From contig NZ_JAHYSR010000015.1 in the NCBI RefSeq assembly GCF_019431455.1, positions 1-64,000 on the forward strand: 64,000 nt of DNA, given 5' to 3'. The stretch is from Paracoccus bogoriensis (GTDB taxonomy: Bacteria > Pseudomonadota > Alphaproteobacteria > Rhodobacterales > Rhodobacteraceae). A program made the position numbers and the translations under genes. The first letter of the stretch is position 1. The number at the start of each line of letters is the position of its first letter. Below, one piece after another: positions 20,228-29,150 of this stretch. Under the pieces are notes generated by a model. The model searched no databases. It worked only from the letters and a program-made list of their open reading frames with translations, and was not told the DNA's origin.

Positions 20228-21141
20228 CCGATATTACAACCCGCGCGGGCTTCGTCGCCCTGATCGGCGAACCGAATGCCGGGAAATCCACGCTGCTGAA
20301 CCAGATGGTCGGCGCCAAGGTCTCGATCGTGACGCACAAGGTCCAGACGACGCGCGCCCGCATCCGCGGCATCGCCGTCCACGAGGCCAGCCAGATCGTC
20401 TTTGTCGATACGCCCGGCATCTTTCGCCCCCGCCGCAGGCTGGATCGCAGCATGGTCGCGGCCGCATGGGGCGGGGCGTCCGACGCCGACCTGATCCTGT
20501 TGCTGATCGAGGCGCATCGCGGCCTGACCGAGGGCGTGCAGGCCATCATCGACCAGCTCAAGCAGCTTGGCCAGAATGTTCCGGTCGCGCTGGTCATCAA
20601 CAAGATCGACCGCGTCAAGGCCGAGGTGCTGCTGGCCCTGTCGCAGAAGATGAACGAGGCCTTTCCCTTTGTCCGGACCTTCATGATCTCGGCCGAAAAG
20701 GGCTATGGCTGCGGCGATCTGCGCGACTGGCTGGCCGGAGCGCTGCCCGAGGGGCCGTGGCTTTACCCCGAGGACCAGATCGCCGACCTGCCCATGCGGA
20801 TGATCGCCGCCGAGATCACGCGCGAGAAGCTGACCCTGCGCCTGCACGAGGAAATCCCCTATCAGCTGACCGTCGAGACCGAGGCCTGGGAAGAGAAAAC
20901 CGACGGCAGCGCGCGGGTCGAACAGGTTGTCTATGTCGCCCGCCCGGGCCACAAGGGCATCGTGCTGGGCCGCGGCGGCGAGACGATCAAGGCCGTGGGC
21001 CAGGCCGCCCGTGCCGAGCTTGAGGAATTCATGGGGCGGCGTGTTCATCTGTTCCTTCAGGTCCGCGTGCGCGAGAACTGGCTGAACGAGGCCGAGCGCT
21101 ATGACGAGATGGGTCTGAACTTCAAGGACGGAGATGGCTGA
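20224..21141 (+). CDS. era: GTPase Era
   Basis: Era is an essential GTPase that binds 16S rRNA near its 3' end during 30S assembly. The 305 residues contain G1 [20 protein letters not shown], the G2 region [13 protein letters not shown]3 FVDTPGIF, G4 VINKIDRV, and a C-terminal KH domain with [20 protein letters not shown]. The start overlaps the rnc stop by 4 bp. It overlaps the DUF1491 gene by 8 bp downstream. Confidence 0.96.
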   Translation: MTDITTRAGFVALIGEPNAGKSTLLNQMVGAKVSIVTHKVQTTRARIRGIAVHEASQIVFVDTPGIFRPRRRLDRSMVAAAWGGASDADLILLLIEAHRGLTEGVQAIIDQLKQLGQNVPVALVINKIDRVKAEVLLALSQKMNEAFPFVRTFMISAEKGYGCGDLRDWLAGALPEGPWLYPEDQIADLPMRMIAAEITREKLTLRLHEEIPYQLTVETEAWEEKTDGSARVEQVVYVARPGHKGIVLGRGGETIKAVGQAARAELEEFMGRRVHLFLQVRVRENWLNEAERYDEMGLNFKDGDG

Positions 21142-21469
21142 GGCCCGGCTTGCGGCGGGTTTGTGGGTTTCGGCCTATCTGGCGCGTCTGGGGCTGGCCA
21201 ACATTCCCGCCTATGTGACCGCACGCGGCGATGACGTGGCGGGCGCGGTCATGGTCAAATGCGCGCATCTGGACGGGCAGGCGACATTGTGGTCGCGCGA
21301 ATGGGACTTCGAGACCGATACCCGCCGCTGGGTCGCGGCTCGGACCGGCCCGGAACACGAGATCGACGCCATCATTGCCCGCCAGCGCGCTTGCGATCCC
21401 GACCTGTGGGTGATCGAAATCGAGAACCGCGAAGGGCGCACCCTTCTGGGGGATGAGGGGCTGGGTTAG
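21134..21469 (+). CDS. DUF1491 protein
   Basis: This is a 111-residue member of the DUF1491 family, found next to era in many alphaproteobacteria. It reads RLAAGLWVSAYLARLGLANI, then VTARGDDVAGAVMVKCAHLD, then DPDLWVIEIENREGRTLLGD. It has no signal or membrane helix. No biochemical role is known; the constant position after era suggests a link with ribosome or RNA metabolism, but that is inference. Translation is coupled to era by an 8-bp overlap. Confidence 0.85.
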   Translation: MAEARLAAGLWVSAYLARLGLANIPAYVTARGDDVAGAVMVKCAHLDGQATLWSREWDFETDTRRWVAARTGPEHEIDAIIARQRACDPDLWVIEIENREGRTLLGDEGLG

Positions 21470-21508
21470 GCGCTGGCGCCTGCCGAGCTTGCAGCTTATG
21501 CAATCGGC

Positions 21509-22432
21509 ATGAGCACAGCCGACACCGATTCGCCCCGTGGCCTTGCCTATGCCGTTTCGGCCTATGTGCTGTGGGGCTTCCTGCCGCTTTACATGAAGCT
21601 GCTGGACCATGTGCCCCCGGCCGAGATCATCGCTCACCGCGTCCTGTGGTCGCTGCCCATCGCGGGGGGTGTGCTGCTGTGGCAGCGGCGGCAGGGCGAT
21701 CTGCTGGCGGCCTTGCGGCAGCCGCGGCTGCTGGCGATGGCGGCGCTGACGGCGGCGCTGATATCGGTCAACTGGCTGATCTATGTCTGGGCCATCGTGA
21801 ACGATCACGCGCTGGACGCGGCACTTGGCTATTACATCAACCCGCTGTTCAGCATCTTTCTGGGCGCGACCCTGTTGAAGGAAAAGCTGTCGCGGGCCCA
21901 GATGGCGGCGGTGGCGCTGGCGGGGGCTGCGGTCCTGGTGCTGACAATGCGGGCGGGCAGCCTGCCCATCGTGGCGATCGCGCTGATGCTGACCTGGGCG
22001 GCCTATGCGCTGTGCAAGAAACAACTGCCGCTTGGCCCCAATCAAGGCTTCACGCTGGAGGTGCTGTTGCTTTTGCCCTTCGCTGCCGGGTTCCTGATCT
22101 GGCTGGCGGCGACAGGGCAAGGGCATTTCGGTGCCCTCGACTGGCAGACGGCGATGCTGCTGGGTGCGGGGCCGGCCACGGCGATCCCGCTGCTGTTTTA
22201 TGCCAACGGCGCCAAGCTGACGCGGCTTTCGACCATCGGCATCCTGCAATATATCTCGCCCACGATGATCTTTCTCTGCGCAGTGCTGGTCTTTGGTGAG
22301 GTGCTGGACCCGGCGCGGATGATCGCCTTTCCGATGATCTGGGCGGCGCTGGCCATCTATTCGGTGACGCTGATCCAGCAGGCTGGGGCGCGGCGGCGCG
22401 ACCGGCGCAATGCCACGAAGCGGATGCAATAA
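21509..22432 (+). CDS. rarD: EamA-family transporter, RarD type
   Basis: This 307-residue protein has about ten membrane helices in the two-EamA-repeat layout. RarD features include YAVSAYVLWGFLPLYMKLLD near the start, the conserved EIIAHRVLWSLPI, SVNWLIYVWAIVNDHALDAA, YYINPLFSIFLGATLLKEKL and KQLPLGPNQGFTLEVLLL. RarD proteins were named from chloramphenicol sensitivity, but their natural substrate is unclear; export of a metabolite is likely. It is separated by 39 bp from DUF1491 and converges on the AGCS symporter gene. Confidence 0.88.
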   Translation: MSTADTDSPRGLAYAVSAYVLWGFLPLYMKLLDHVPPAEIIAHRVLWSLPIAGGVLLWQRRQGDLLAALRQPRLLAMAALTAALISVNWLIYVWAIVNDHALDAALGYYINPLFSIFLGATLLKEKLSRAQMAAVALAGAAVLVLTMRAGSLPIVAIALMLTWAAYALCKKQLPLGPNQGFTLEVLLLLPFAAGFLIWLAATGQGHFGALDWQTAMLLGAGPATAIPLLFYANGAKLTRLSTIGILQYISPTMIFLCAVLVFGEVLDPARMIAFPMIWAALAIYSVTLIQQAGARRRDRRNATKRMQ

Positions 22433-22480
22433 GGGCGGACGCCTGCGCGCCCGGCCCGTTTGTCGCGGCGCGATGGCCGG

Positions 22481-24037
22481 TCAGTTGTATCTGCGGATCT
22501 CGCCCGATTTCAGGCGCGCCAGATAGCTGTTCATCTCGGCCTTGACGATCGGCATCAGCAGGTAAAGCGCCAGGATGTTGACCACCGCCATGGCGAAGAT
22601 CGCCGCATCCGAGAAGTCGATCACCGCGCTCAGGCTGGAGGCCGCGCCGATGATGACGAAAAAGCAGAACAGCAGCTTGAAGATCAGTTCTTTCGTCTGA
22701 CCCTCGCCGAACAGGAAGGTCCAGGCTTTCAGCCCGTAATAGCTCCACGAAATCATCGTCGAGAAGGCAAACAGCACCACCGCCAGGACCAGCACATAGC
22801 GGAACCAGCCGAAGGCGCTGCTGAACGCGTCCGAAGTCAGCGCGACACCCGAATTGCCGGTGACGGTCTGGATCTGCGTTCCGGCCTCGTTCAGCACGAA
22901 AAGCCCGGTTGCGGGATCGCTGACCAGCTGGCCGGTGATGATGATGACCAGCGCGGTCATGGTGCAGATCACGACCGTGTCGATGAACGGCTCCAGCAGC
23001 GACACGAAGCCCTCGCTGGCCGGTTCCTTGGTGCGCACGGCACTGTGCGCGATGGCGGCCGAGCCAACCCCCGCCTCGTTCGAGAAGGCCGCGCGGCGGA
23101 AGCCCTGGATCAGCGCGCCGATCATGCCGCCCACGACGCCGTCATTGGTGAAGGCGCCGACGAAGATCTGGCGGAACGCCGATCCGATCATGTCGTAGTT
23201 CATGCCGATGATGATCAGCGCCGTTCCGACATAGATCGCCGCCATGAAGGGAACGACCTTTTCGGTGACGCGGGCGATGGATTTCAGCCCGCCGACGATG
23301 ACCAGGAACACGATCGTCGCCATCACGACGCCGGTGATCCAGCCCGGATAGAAGGGCACGACGGTTGTGATCATGGCATGGGCCTGGTTGGCCTGGAACA
23401 TGTTGCCGCCGCCGAAGCTGCCCAGGATGCAGAAGATCGCGAACAGCACGGCCATGATCTTGCCGCCCGGCAGGCCGCGTTCCCTGAAGCCCTTGACCAT
23501 GTAATACATCGGCCCGCCCGAGACGGTGCCATCAGCATATTCGTTGCGGTATTTCACGCCCAGGGTGCATTCGGTGAACTTGGACGCCATGCCCAGCAGG
23601 CCGGCCAGGATCATCCAGAAGGTCGCGCCCGGACCGCCGATGCTGACCGCCACCGCGACGCCCGCGATGTTGCCCAGACCCACCGTCCCCGACAGGGCGG
23701 TGGTCAGGGCCTGAAAATGGCTGACCTCGCCCGCGTCGTTCGGGTCGGAATAGTCGCCCCGGACCAGATGGATCGAATGGCGGAAGGCGCGGAACTGGAT
23801 GAACCCGAAATAGAGCGTGAAGACCGTGGCTCCCGCGACCAGCCAGGCCACGATCCAGGGGAAGCTGGTCCCTGGAAAGTTCGAGAAGATGATGTTCACG
23901 AACCAGGTCGTGGTGGCGGCAAAGAAGCCGTCAATCGCGGTGTCCAGCCCCTGGGCGCGTGCCGGCAGCGTGGCCATAATCAGCGCCAGGGCGGTCGCAG
24001 GCAGGCTATGCGCCATGTTCTTGATGTTGTGTTTCAT
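22481..24037 (-). CDS. Alanine/glycine:cation symporter family (AGCS) transporter
   Basis: AGCS proteins take up alanine or glycine with sodium or protons. The protein is about 518 residues with a signal-like first segment (ATALALIMATLPARAQGL), then about ten helices. Hallmarks are EVSHFQALTTALSGTVGLGN followed by IAGVAVAVSIGGPGATFWMI, and later the RRAAFSNEAGVGSAAIAHSA motif. I chose the ATG at 24037, preceded by GGGAG; the open frame upstream belongs to another gene in a different frame. It lies 23 bp downstream of the universal stress protein gene and is probably in its operon. Confidence 0.9.
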   Translation of the reverse strand: MKHNIKNMAHSLPATALALIMATLPARAQGLDTAIDGFFAATTTWFVNIIFSNFPGTSFPWIVAWLVAGATVFTLYFGFIQFRAFRHSIHLVRGDYSDPNDAGEVSHFQALTTALSGTVGLGNIAGVAVAVSIGGPGATFWMILAGLLGMASKFTECTLGVKYRNEYADGTVSGGPMYYMVKGFRERGLPGGKIMAVLFAIFCILGSFGGGNMFQANQAHAMITTVVPFYPGWITGVVMATIVFLVIVGGLKSIARVTEKVVPFMAAIYVGTALIIIGMNYDMIGSAFRQIFVGAFTNDGVVGGMIGALIQGFRRAAFSNEAGVGSAAIAHSAVRTKEPASEGFVSLLEPFIDTVVICTMTALVIIITGQLVSDPATGLFVLNEAGTQIQTVTGNSGVALTSDAFSSAFGWFRYVLVLAVVLFAFSTMISWSYYGLKAWTFLFGEGQTKELIFKLLFCFFVIIGAASSLSAVIDFSDAAIFAMAVVNILALYLLMPIVKAEMNSYLARLKSGEIRRYN

Positions 24038-24060
24038 TCTTTTTCTCCCTGTTCCGCCGG

Positions 24061-24495
24061 TCACGGCACGATGACCACCGGCACGGGCGATGCCTGTGCC
24101 AGCGTCGCCGCGACCGAGCCGAAGATGCGCGCGGCAAAGCCCGAATGGCCCATGCGACCGATGATCAGCATGGCGGCATCCTCTTCCTTGGCGATGCGCG
24201 CCATTGTTTCGGCGATGTGCCCATAGCGCAGCACGGTGGCGACGGGAATCCCCGCCTGTTCCACCTGGGCCACGACGGGGGCCAGGATGGCGGTTTCGGC
24301 GCGTTGCAATTCCTCGGTGCGACGGCGGTGGCGTTCCTCGATCTCGCTTGGGGTCAGGAAGCTGTAGGGCGACCATTCCAGCACATGCGCGATGACGATG
24401 CTGTTGCCTTCGGCCTTCGCGCGGGCCATGGCGAAGTCCAGCGCGCGTCGGGCCGTTTCGCTGCCGTCATAGCCGACGACGATCTTGCGTGTCAT
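24061..24495 (-). CDS. Universal stress protein UspA family
   Basis: This 144-residue single-domain Usp starts TRKIVVGYDGSETARRALDF, the usual first strand and helix with the ATP-binding Asp. It ends with the nucleotide-binding loop IIGRMGHSGFAARIFGSVAA (G-x2-G-x8-9-GS pattern) and the hydrophobic VVIVP strand. It is therefore of the ATP-binding class. It precedes the AGCS transporter gene in the same direction, a pairing that suggests stress- or energy-linked control of uptake. A 20-bp perfect palindrome with a T-run on its strand lies about 80-100 bp upstream of its start. Confidence 0.9.
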   Translation of the reverse strand: MTRKIVVGYDGSETARRALDFAMARAKAEGNSIVIAHVLEWSPYSFLTPSEIEERHRRRTEELQRAETAILAPVVAQVEQAGIPVATVLRYGHIAETMARIAKEEDAAMLIIGRMGHSGFAARIFGSVAATLAQASPVPVVIVP

Positions 24496-24570
24496 ATGTC
24501 CCTCACCTGTTGGTTCTTGTCCTCGGGTCCATAGCCGAAAGGATAGGCACGCCACGGCGGACCGCGCCAG

Positions 24571-24596
24571 AAAAAAAGGTCACGGCGCCGTGACCT
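24571..24596 (-). terminator. Perfect 20-bp palindrome with T-run upstream of the stress-protein operon
   Basis: AGGTCACGGCGCCGTGACCT at 24577-24596 is its own reverse complement. On the minus strand it is followed directly by T residues down to 24571, giving seven T in all. This has every feature of an intrinsic terminator, yet it lies 76-101 bases upstream of the uspA-family start on the same strand. It could terminate antisense read-through, act as a leader attenuator, or be an operator for a dimeric regulator. Confidence 0.6.
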
Positions 24597-24643
24597 GGGC
24601 GGGTCGTTCGCGGGCATGGCGACGGATCGGGTCACTTTTGGTC

Positions 24644-24672
24644 TTTTCAAGCGCGCGAGGTAGCGTCATATT
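24644..24672 (+). promoter_or_regulatory. Candidate promoter for the leucine leader and leuA
   Basis: TTTTCA (24644-24649), 17 bases, then CATATT (24667-24672) each match four of six consensus positions for the main sigma factor. The predicted transcription start falls at about 24679-24680, that is, on the ATG of the leader peptide. The leader mRNA would then be leaderless, as described for the trp leader of Sinorhizobium. The spacing is seen; the start is inferred. Confidence 0.45.
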
Positions 24673-24679
24673 TCGCGCC

Positions 24680-24778
24680 ATGACTCGGATGCGCCATATC
24701 GCCTCGGCCCCTGCGGCACCCAAGGGTGCACGATTCGCCGTGCGACTCCGGGGTCTGCTGCTTCTTACGCTGCGCTGA
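24680..24778 (+). CDS. Leucine leader peptide of the leuA attenuator
   Basis: This is a 32-residue open frame beginning MTRMRHIASAPAAPKGARFA and ending VRLRGLLLLTLR. It has seven leucine codons in its last 11 sense codons, including four in a row (CTG CTG CTT CTT at 24755-24766). Such a cluster just before a pair of alternative hairpins and an isopropylmalate synthase gene is the hallmark of a leucine-sensing leader peptide. There is no good ribosome-binding site, which fits the predicted leaderless transcript. The stop codon at 24776-24778 lies inside the first hairpin strand. An internal ATG at 24689 is the alternative start. Confidence 0.7.
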   Translation: MTRMRHIASAPAAPKGARFAVRLRGLLLLTLR

Positions 24779-24819
24779 GCGGGTCCGCCGGGCCGCCGCT
24801 CAGTCAGGTTTCGGCCCGG
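24775..24819 (+). promoter_or_regulatory. Attenuator: two mutually exclusive hairpins before leuA
   Basis: Hairpin A pairs CTGAGCGG (24775-24782) with CCGCTCAG (24796-24803). Hairpin B pairs CCGGGCCG (24788-24795) with CGGCCCGG (24812-24819). Both stems are 8 bp, perfect, and each can gain a G-U pair. The 5' strand of B sits in the loop of A and the 3' strand of A sits in the loop of B, so only one can form easily. A ribosome stalled on the leucine codons would leave A free; one at the stop codon would cover the start of A and favour B. B is therefore the likely terminator, although no U-run follows it. Confidence 0.65.
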
Positions 24820-24859
24820 TATCCCTGACAGACAGAACCGACCCGCCAGAGGCAGCACC

Positions 24860-26416
24860 ATGACCCAAGAGAACCGCGTCCTGATCTTCGACACCACCCT
24901 GCGCGACGGCGAGCAGTCGCCCGGCGCCACCATGTCCCATGCCGAAAAGCTGGAAATCGCCCAGATGCTGGACGAGATGGGCGTGGACATCATCGAAGCG
25001 GGCTTTCCCATCGCATCCGAAGGCGACTTTGCCGCCGTGTCCGAGATCGCGAAACAGACGCAGAACGCCCAGATCTGCGGTCTGGCGCGGGCGCAATTCC
25101 CCGATATCGACCGCTGCTGGGAGGCCGTGAAACATGCGCGCCGCCCGCGCATTCACACCTTTATCGGCACATCGCCGCTGCACCGCGCGATCCCCAATCT
25201 GGACAAGGATCAGATGGCCGAACGCATCCACGCGACCGTGACCCATGCGCGCAACCTGTGCGACAACGTGCAATGGTCGCCCATGGACGCCACGCGGACC
25301 GAACATGATTACTTGTGTCGCGTGGTCGAGATCGCCATCAAGGCCGGCGCCACCACGATCAACATTCCCGACACGGTGGGCTACACCGCGCCGCGCGAAA
25401 GCGCCGATCTGATCCGCATGTTGCTGGAGCGCGTGCCCGGCGCGGACGAGGTCATCTTTGCCACCCATTGCCACAACGATCTGGGCATGGCGACTGCGAA
25501 CGCCCTGGCGGCCGTCGAGGCCGGCGCGCGCCAGATCGAATGCACGATCAACGGTCTTGGCGAACGCGCCGGCAACACCGCGCTGGAAGAGGTCGTGATG
25601 GCCATGCGGGTGCGCCATGACATCATGCCCTATGACACGGGCATCGACACCACGAAGATCATCGGCATCTCGCGCCGCGTGGCTGCCGTCTCGGGTTTTC
25701 CCGTGCAATACAACAAGGCTATCGTGGGCAAGAACGCCTTTCTGCACGAAAGCGGCATCCATCAGGATGGCGTGCTGAAGAATGTCGAGACCTTCGAGAT
25801 CATGCGTCCCGCCGATATCGGCCTGAACGAGACCAATATCGCGATGGGCAAGCATTCGGGCCGCGCCGCCCTGCGCGCCAAGCTGCGCGATCTGGGCTAT
25901 GAGGTCGGGGATAATCAGCTCAAGGACATCTTCGTCCGGTTCAAGGCGCTCGCCGACCGCAAGAAAGAGGTCTATGATGATGATATCGTCGCGCTGATGC
26001 AGGACAGCGCCGCCAATACCGGCGACGATCACATCCAGGTCAAGCATCTGCGCGTGGTCTGCGGCAGCGACGGGCAATCCGCCGATCTGACGCTGATCGT
26101 CGGGGGCGAGGAAAGGAAAGTCCAGGCCACGGGTGACGGGCCGGTCGATGCCTGCTTCAACGCGGTCAAGCAAATCTTTCCGCATCAGGCGCGGCTGAAG
26201 CTGTATCAGGTCCATGCCGTGACCGAGGGCACTGACGCCCAGGCCACCGTCAGCGTCCGCATGGAAGAGGACGGCCGCATCGTGAACGGTCAGGCGGCGG
26301 ATACGGACACGATCCTCGCCTCGGTCAAGGCCTATGTGGGGGCGCTGAACCACCTGATCATGCGCCGCGCGCAGGCCGGGACGGATGGCAGGCAGATCAG
26401 CATGTATTCCCACTGA
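24860..26416 (+). CDS. leuA: 2-isopropylmalate synthase
   Basis: LeuA condenses acetyl-CoA with 2-oxoisovalerate, the first committed step of leucine synthesis. The 518 residues contain the metal-binding start IFDTTLRDGEQSPGATMSHA, the second signature IFATHCHNDLGMATANALAA near residue 205, and GKNAFLHESGIHQDGVLKNV near 290. A C-terminal leucine-binding regulatory domain (from about 395) carries the VTEGTDAQATVSVRMEEDGR region, so feedback inhibition by leucine is expected. AGAGG precedes the ATG. Transcription is probably governed by the leader attenuator upstream. It is followed by the mre genes. Confidence 0.96.
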   Translation: MTQENRVLIFDTTLRDGEQSPGATMSHAEKLEIAQMLDEMGVDIIEAGFPIASEGDFAAVSEIAKQTQNAQICGLARAQFPDIDRCWEAVKHARRPRIHTFIGTSPLHRAIPNLDKDQMAERIHATVTHARNLCDNVQWSPMDATRTEHDYLCRVVEIAIKAGATTINIPDTVGYTAPRESADLIRMLLERVPGADEVIFATHCHNDLGMATANALAAVEAGARQIECTINGLGERAGNTALEEVVMAMRVRHDIMPYDTGIDTTKIIGISRRVAAVSGFPVQYNKAIVGKNAFLHESGIHQDGVLKNVETFEIMRPADIGLNETNIAMGKHSGRAALRAKLRDLGYEVGDNQLKDIFVRFKALADRKKEVYDDDIVALMQDSAANTGDDHIQVKHLRVVCGSDGQSADLTLIVGGEERKVQATGDGPVDACFNAVKQIFPHQARLKLYQVHAVTEGTDAQATVSVRMEEDGRIVNGQAADTDTILASVKAYVGALNHLIMRRAQAGTDGRQISMYSH

Positions 26417-26452
26417 CCAGCGGGCGGGGGTCTTTTGCCCTCGCTGCCCTGA

Positions 26453-27667
<1,215 letters not shown>

Positions 27668-27689
27668 CCGCCCGTTCCGGGGCAGGGCC

Positions 27690-28628
27690 ATGGCGCATAA
27701 GGGACCAGATTACGCAACCCCCGTCCGGCGCATCCTGATCGCCGTGCTGGCGCTTGCGCTTCTGGTCCTGTTCCTGTTCTGGCGAATCGACAGCCCGCGG
27801 GCCGAACAGATGCGGGTTGCCCTGATCGACCGGATCGTGCCGCGTCTCGAATGGGCGCTGGTGCCGGTGACGCAGGTCAGCCAGATGATCGCCGGTTTTC
27901 AAAGCTATGCCCGTCTTTACGAACAGAACCAGGAATTGCGGCGCGAATTGCAACGCATGTCCGCCTGGAAAGAGGCCGCCGTCCAGCTTGAGCAGGAGAA
28001 TTCCAAACTTCTGGCGCTGAATAATGTCCGCATCGACCCTTCGCTGACCGGGCTGACGGGAATGGTGCTGATGGATAGCGGCACCGCGTTCCGGCAATCC
28101 GTCCTGCTGAATGTCGGTGCGCAGGATGGTGTTGTCGAGGGCTGGGCCACGATGGATGGGCTGGGTCTGGTGGGGCGGATCGCTGGGGTCGGGCGCTCGA
28201 CCAGTCGGGTCGTTCTGCTGACCGATCCGTCCTCGCGCGTTCCGGTGACGGTGCAGCCGACCGGCGAACGCGCCCTGTTGACGGGCGACAACACGCCGCT
28301 GCCGCTGCTGGAATTCATCGAAAATCTCGACAATGTCCGTCCAGGCGACCGGGTCGTGACCTCGGGCGATGGCGGGGTGTTTCCCTCGGGCCTTCTGGTC
28401 GGACAGGTCGCGCAGGGCAGCGATGGCCGAATGCGAGTGCTGATGGCGGCCGATTACGGGCGTCTGGAATTCCTGCGCGTCTTGCGAAGTCACCCGGCCG
28501 AGGCCGTGGTCGATGTGGACGCGATCATCCGCAACGACCGGGCGCCGATGGGCCCCGAATTGCCTCTGGCTGTCCCCGAGACAGACTCGGCGCCGGACGA
28601 GGCCGCACAAGCGGCGGCCGCGCCATGA
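27690..28628 (+). CDS. mreC: Rod-shape protein MreC
   Basis: MreC is a periplasmic, membrane-anchored activator of the PBP2-RodA elongasome. The 312 residues show a single anchor (RRILIAVLALALLVLFLFWR), a coiled coil (YEQNQELRRELQRMSAWKEA and the following heptads), then two beta-barrel subdomains with VVEGWATMDGLGLVGRIAGV, VVLLTDPSSRVPVTVQPTG and NLDNVRPGDRVVTSGDGGVF, and an Ala-rich tail. It begins 22 bp after mreB and overlaps mreD by 4 bp. Confidence 0.94.
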   Translation: MAHKGPDYATPVRRILIAVLALALLVLFLFWRIDSPRAEQMRVALIDRIVPRLEWALVPVTQVSQMIAGFQSYARLYEQNQELRRELQRMSAWKEAAVQLEQENSKLLALNNVRIDPSLTGLTGMVLMDSGTAFRQSVLLNVGAQDGVVEGWATMDGLGLVGRIAGVGRSTSRVVLLTDPSSRVPVTVQPTGERALLTGDNTPLPLLEFIENLDNVRPGDRVVTSGDGGVFPSGLLVGQVAQGSDGRMRVLMAADYGRLEFLRVLRSHPAEAVVDVDAIIRNDRAPMGPELPLAVPETDSAPDEAAQAAAAP

Positions 28629-29137
28629 TGGCACTGCCGCGCCGCGATCTGGTGACTGGCAGCCTGCTGTTCCTGCTGGCCGCCTCGATCCTGCTGTTCG
28701 TGCGGCTGCTGCCGCTGTCGTCCGGCCCCGGCTGGCCTGGTCCCGATCTGCTGCTGGCGCTGTCGCTGGTCTGGGTGCTGCGCCGCCCCGACCAGTTGGC
28801 CGCGCCCGTCATCGTGCTGGCCGTCCTGATCGAGGACGTGCTGCTGATGCGACCGCTGGGCCTGTGGCCGATGATCGTGCTGCTGGGCACTGAAGCCGCA
28901 CGAACGCGCGAGCACCGTTGGCGTGACCAGGGTTTTCTGGTTGAGTGGCTTCGCGCGGCGGTTCTGATCGCGGCCATGATCCTGGGATACCGGCTGGTGC
29001 AGATCCTGTTCATCCTGCCGGTGCCTGCCCTGGGACAGGCGATGTTGCAAGTCGTGGCGACGGTCGCCTTCTATCCGCTGGTGGTGCTGGCCGCGCGCTG
29101 GCTGTTGGGGCTTCGCCGCCCCGGCCGCCCCGATTGA
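28625..29137 (+). CDS. mreD: Rod-shape protein MreD
   Basis: MreD is a small integral membrane partner of MreC. The 170 residues comprise five or six hydrophobic segments, including TGSLLFLLAASILLFVRLLP, PDLLLALSLVWVLRRPDQLA and the LRAAVLIAAMILGYRLVQIL span. Sequence conservation is low in this family, so position between mreC and the PBP2 gene is the main support. The start overlaps the mreC stop (ATGA). Confidence 0.88.
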   Translation: MMALPRRDLVTGSLLFLLAASILLFVRLLPLSSGPGWPGPDLLLALSLVWVLRRPDQLAAPVIVLAVLIEDVLLMRPLGLWPMIVLLGTEAARTREHRWRDQGFLVEWLRAAVLIAAMILGYRLVQILFILPVPALGQAMLQVVATVAFYPLVVLAARWLLGLRRPGRPD

Positions 29138-29150
29138 GACGAGGCCGCAG

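Noticed and set aside
22460-24226. 588-codon plus-strand frame opposite the AGCS transporter
   Set aside because: It is His/Asp/Gln/Arg-rich shadow coding with no domain; the minus strand has transporter hallmarks.
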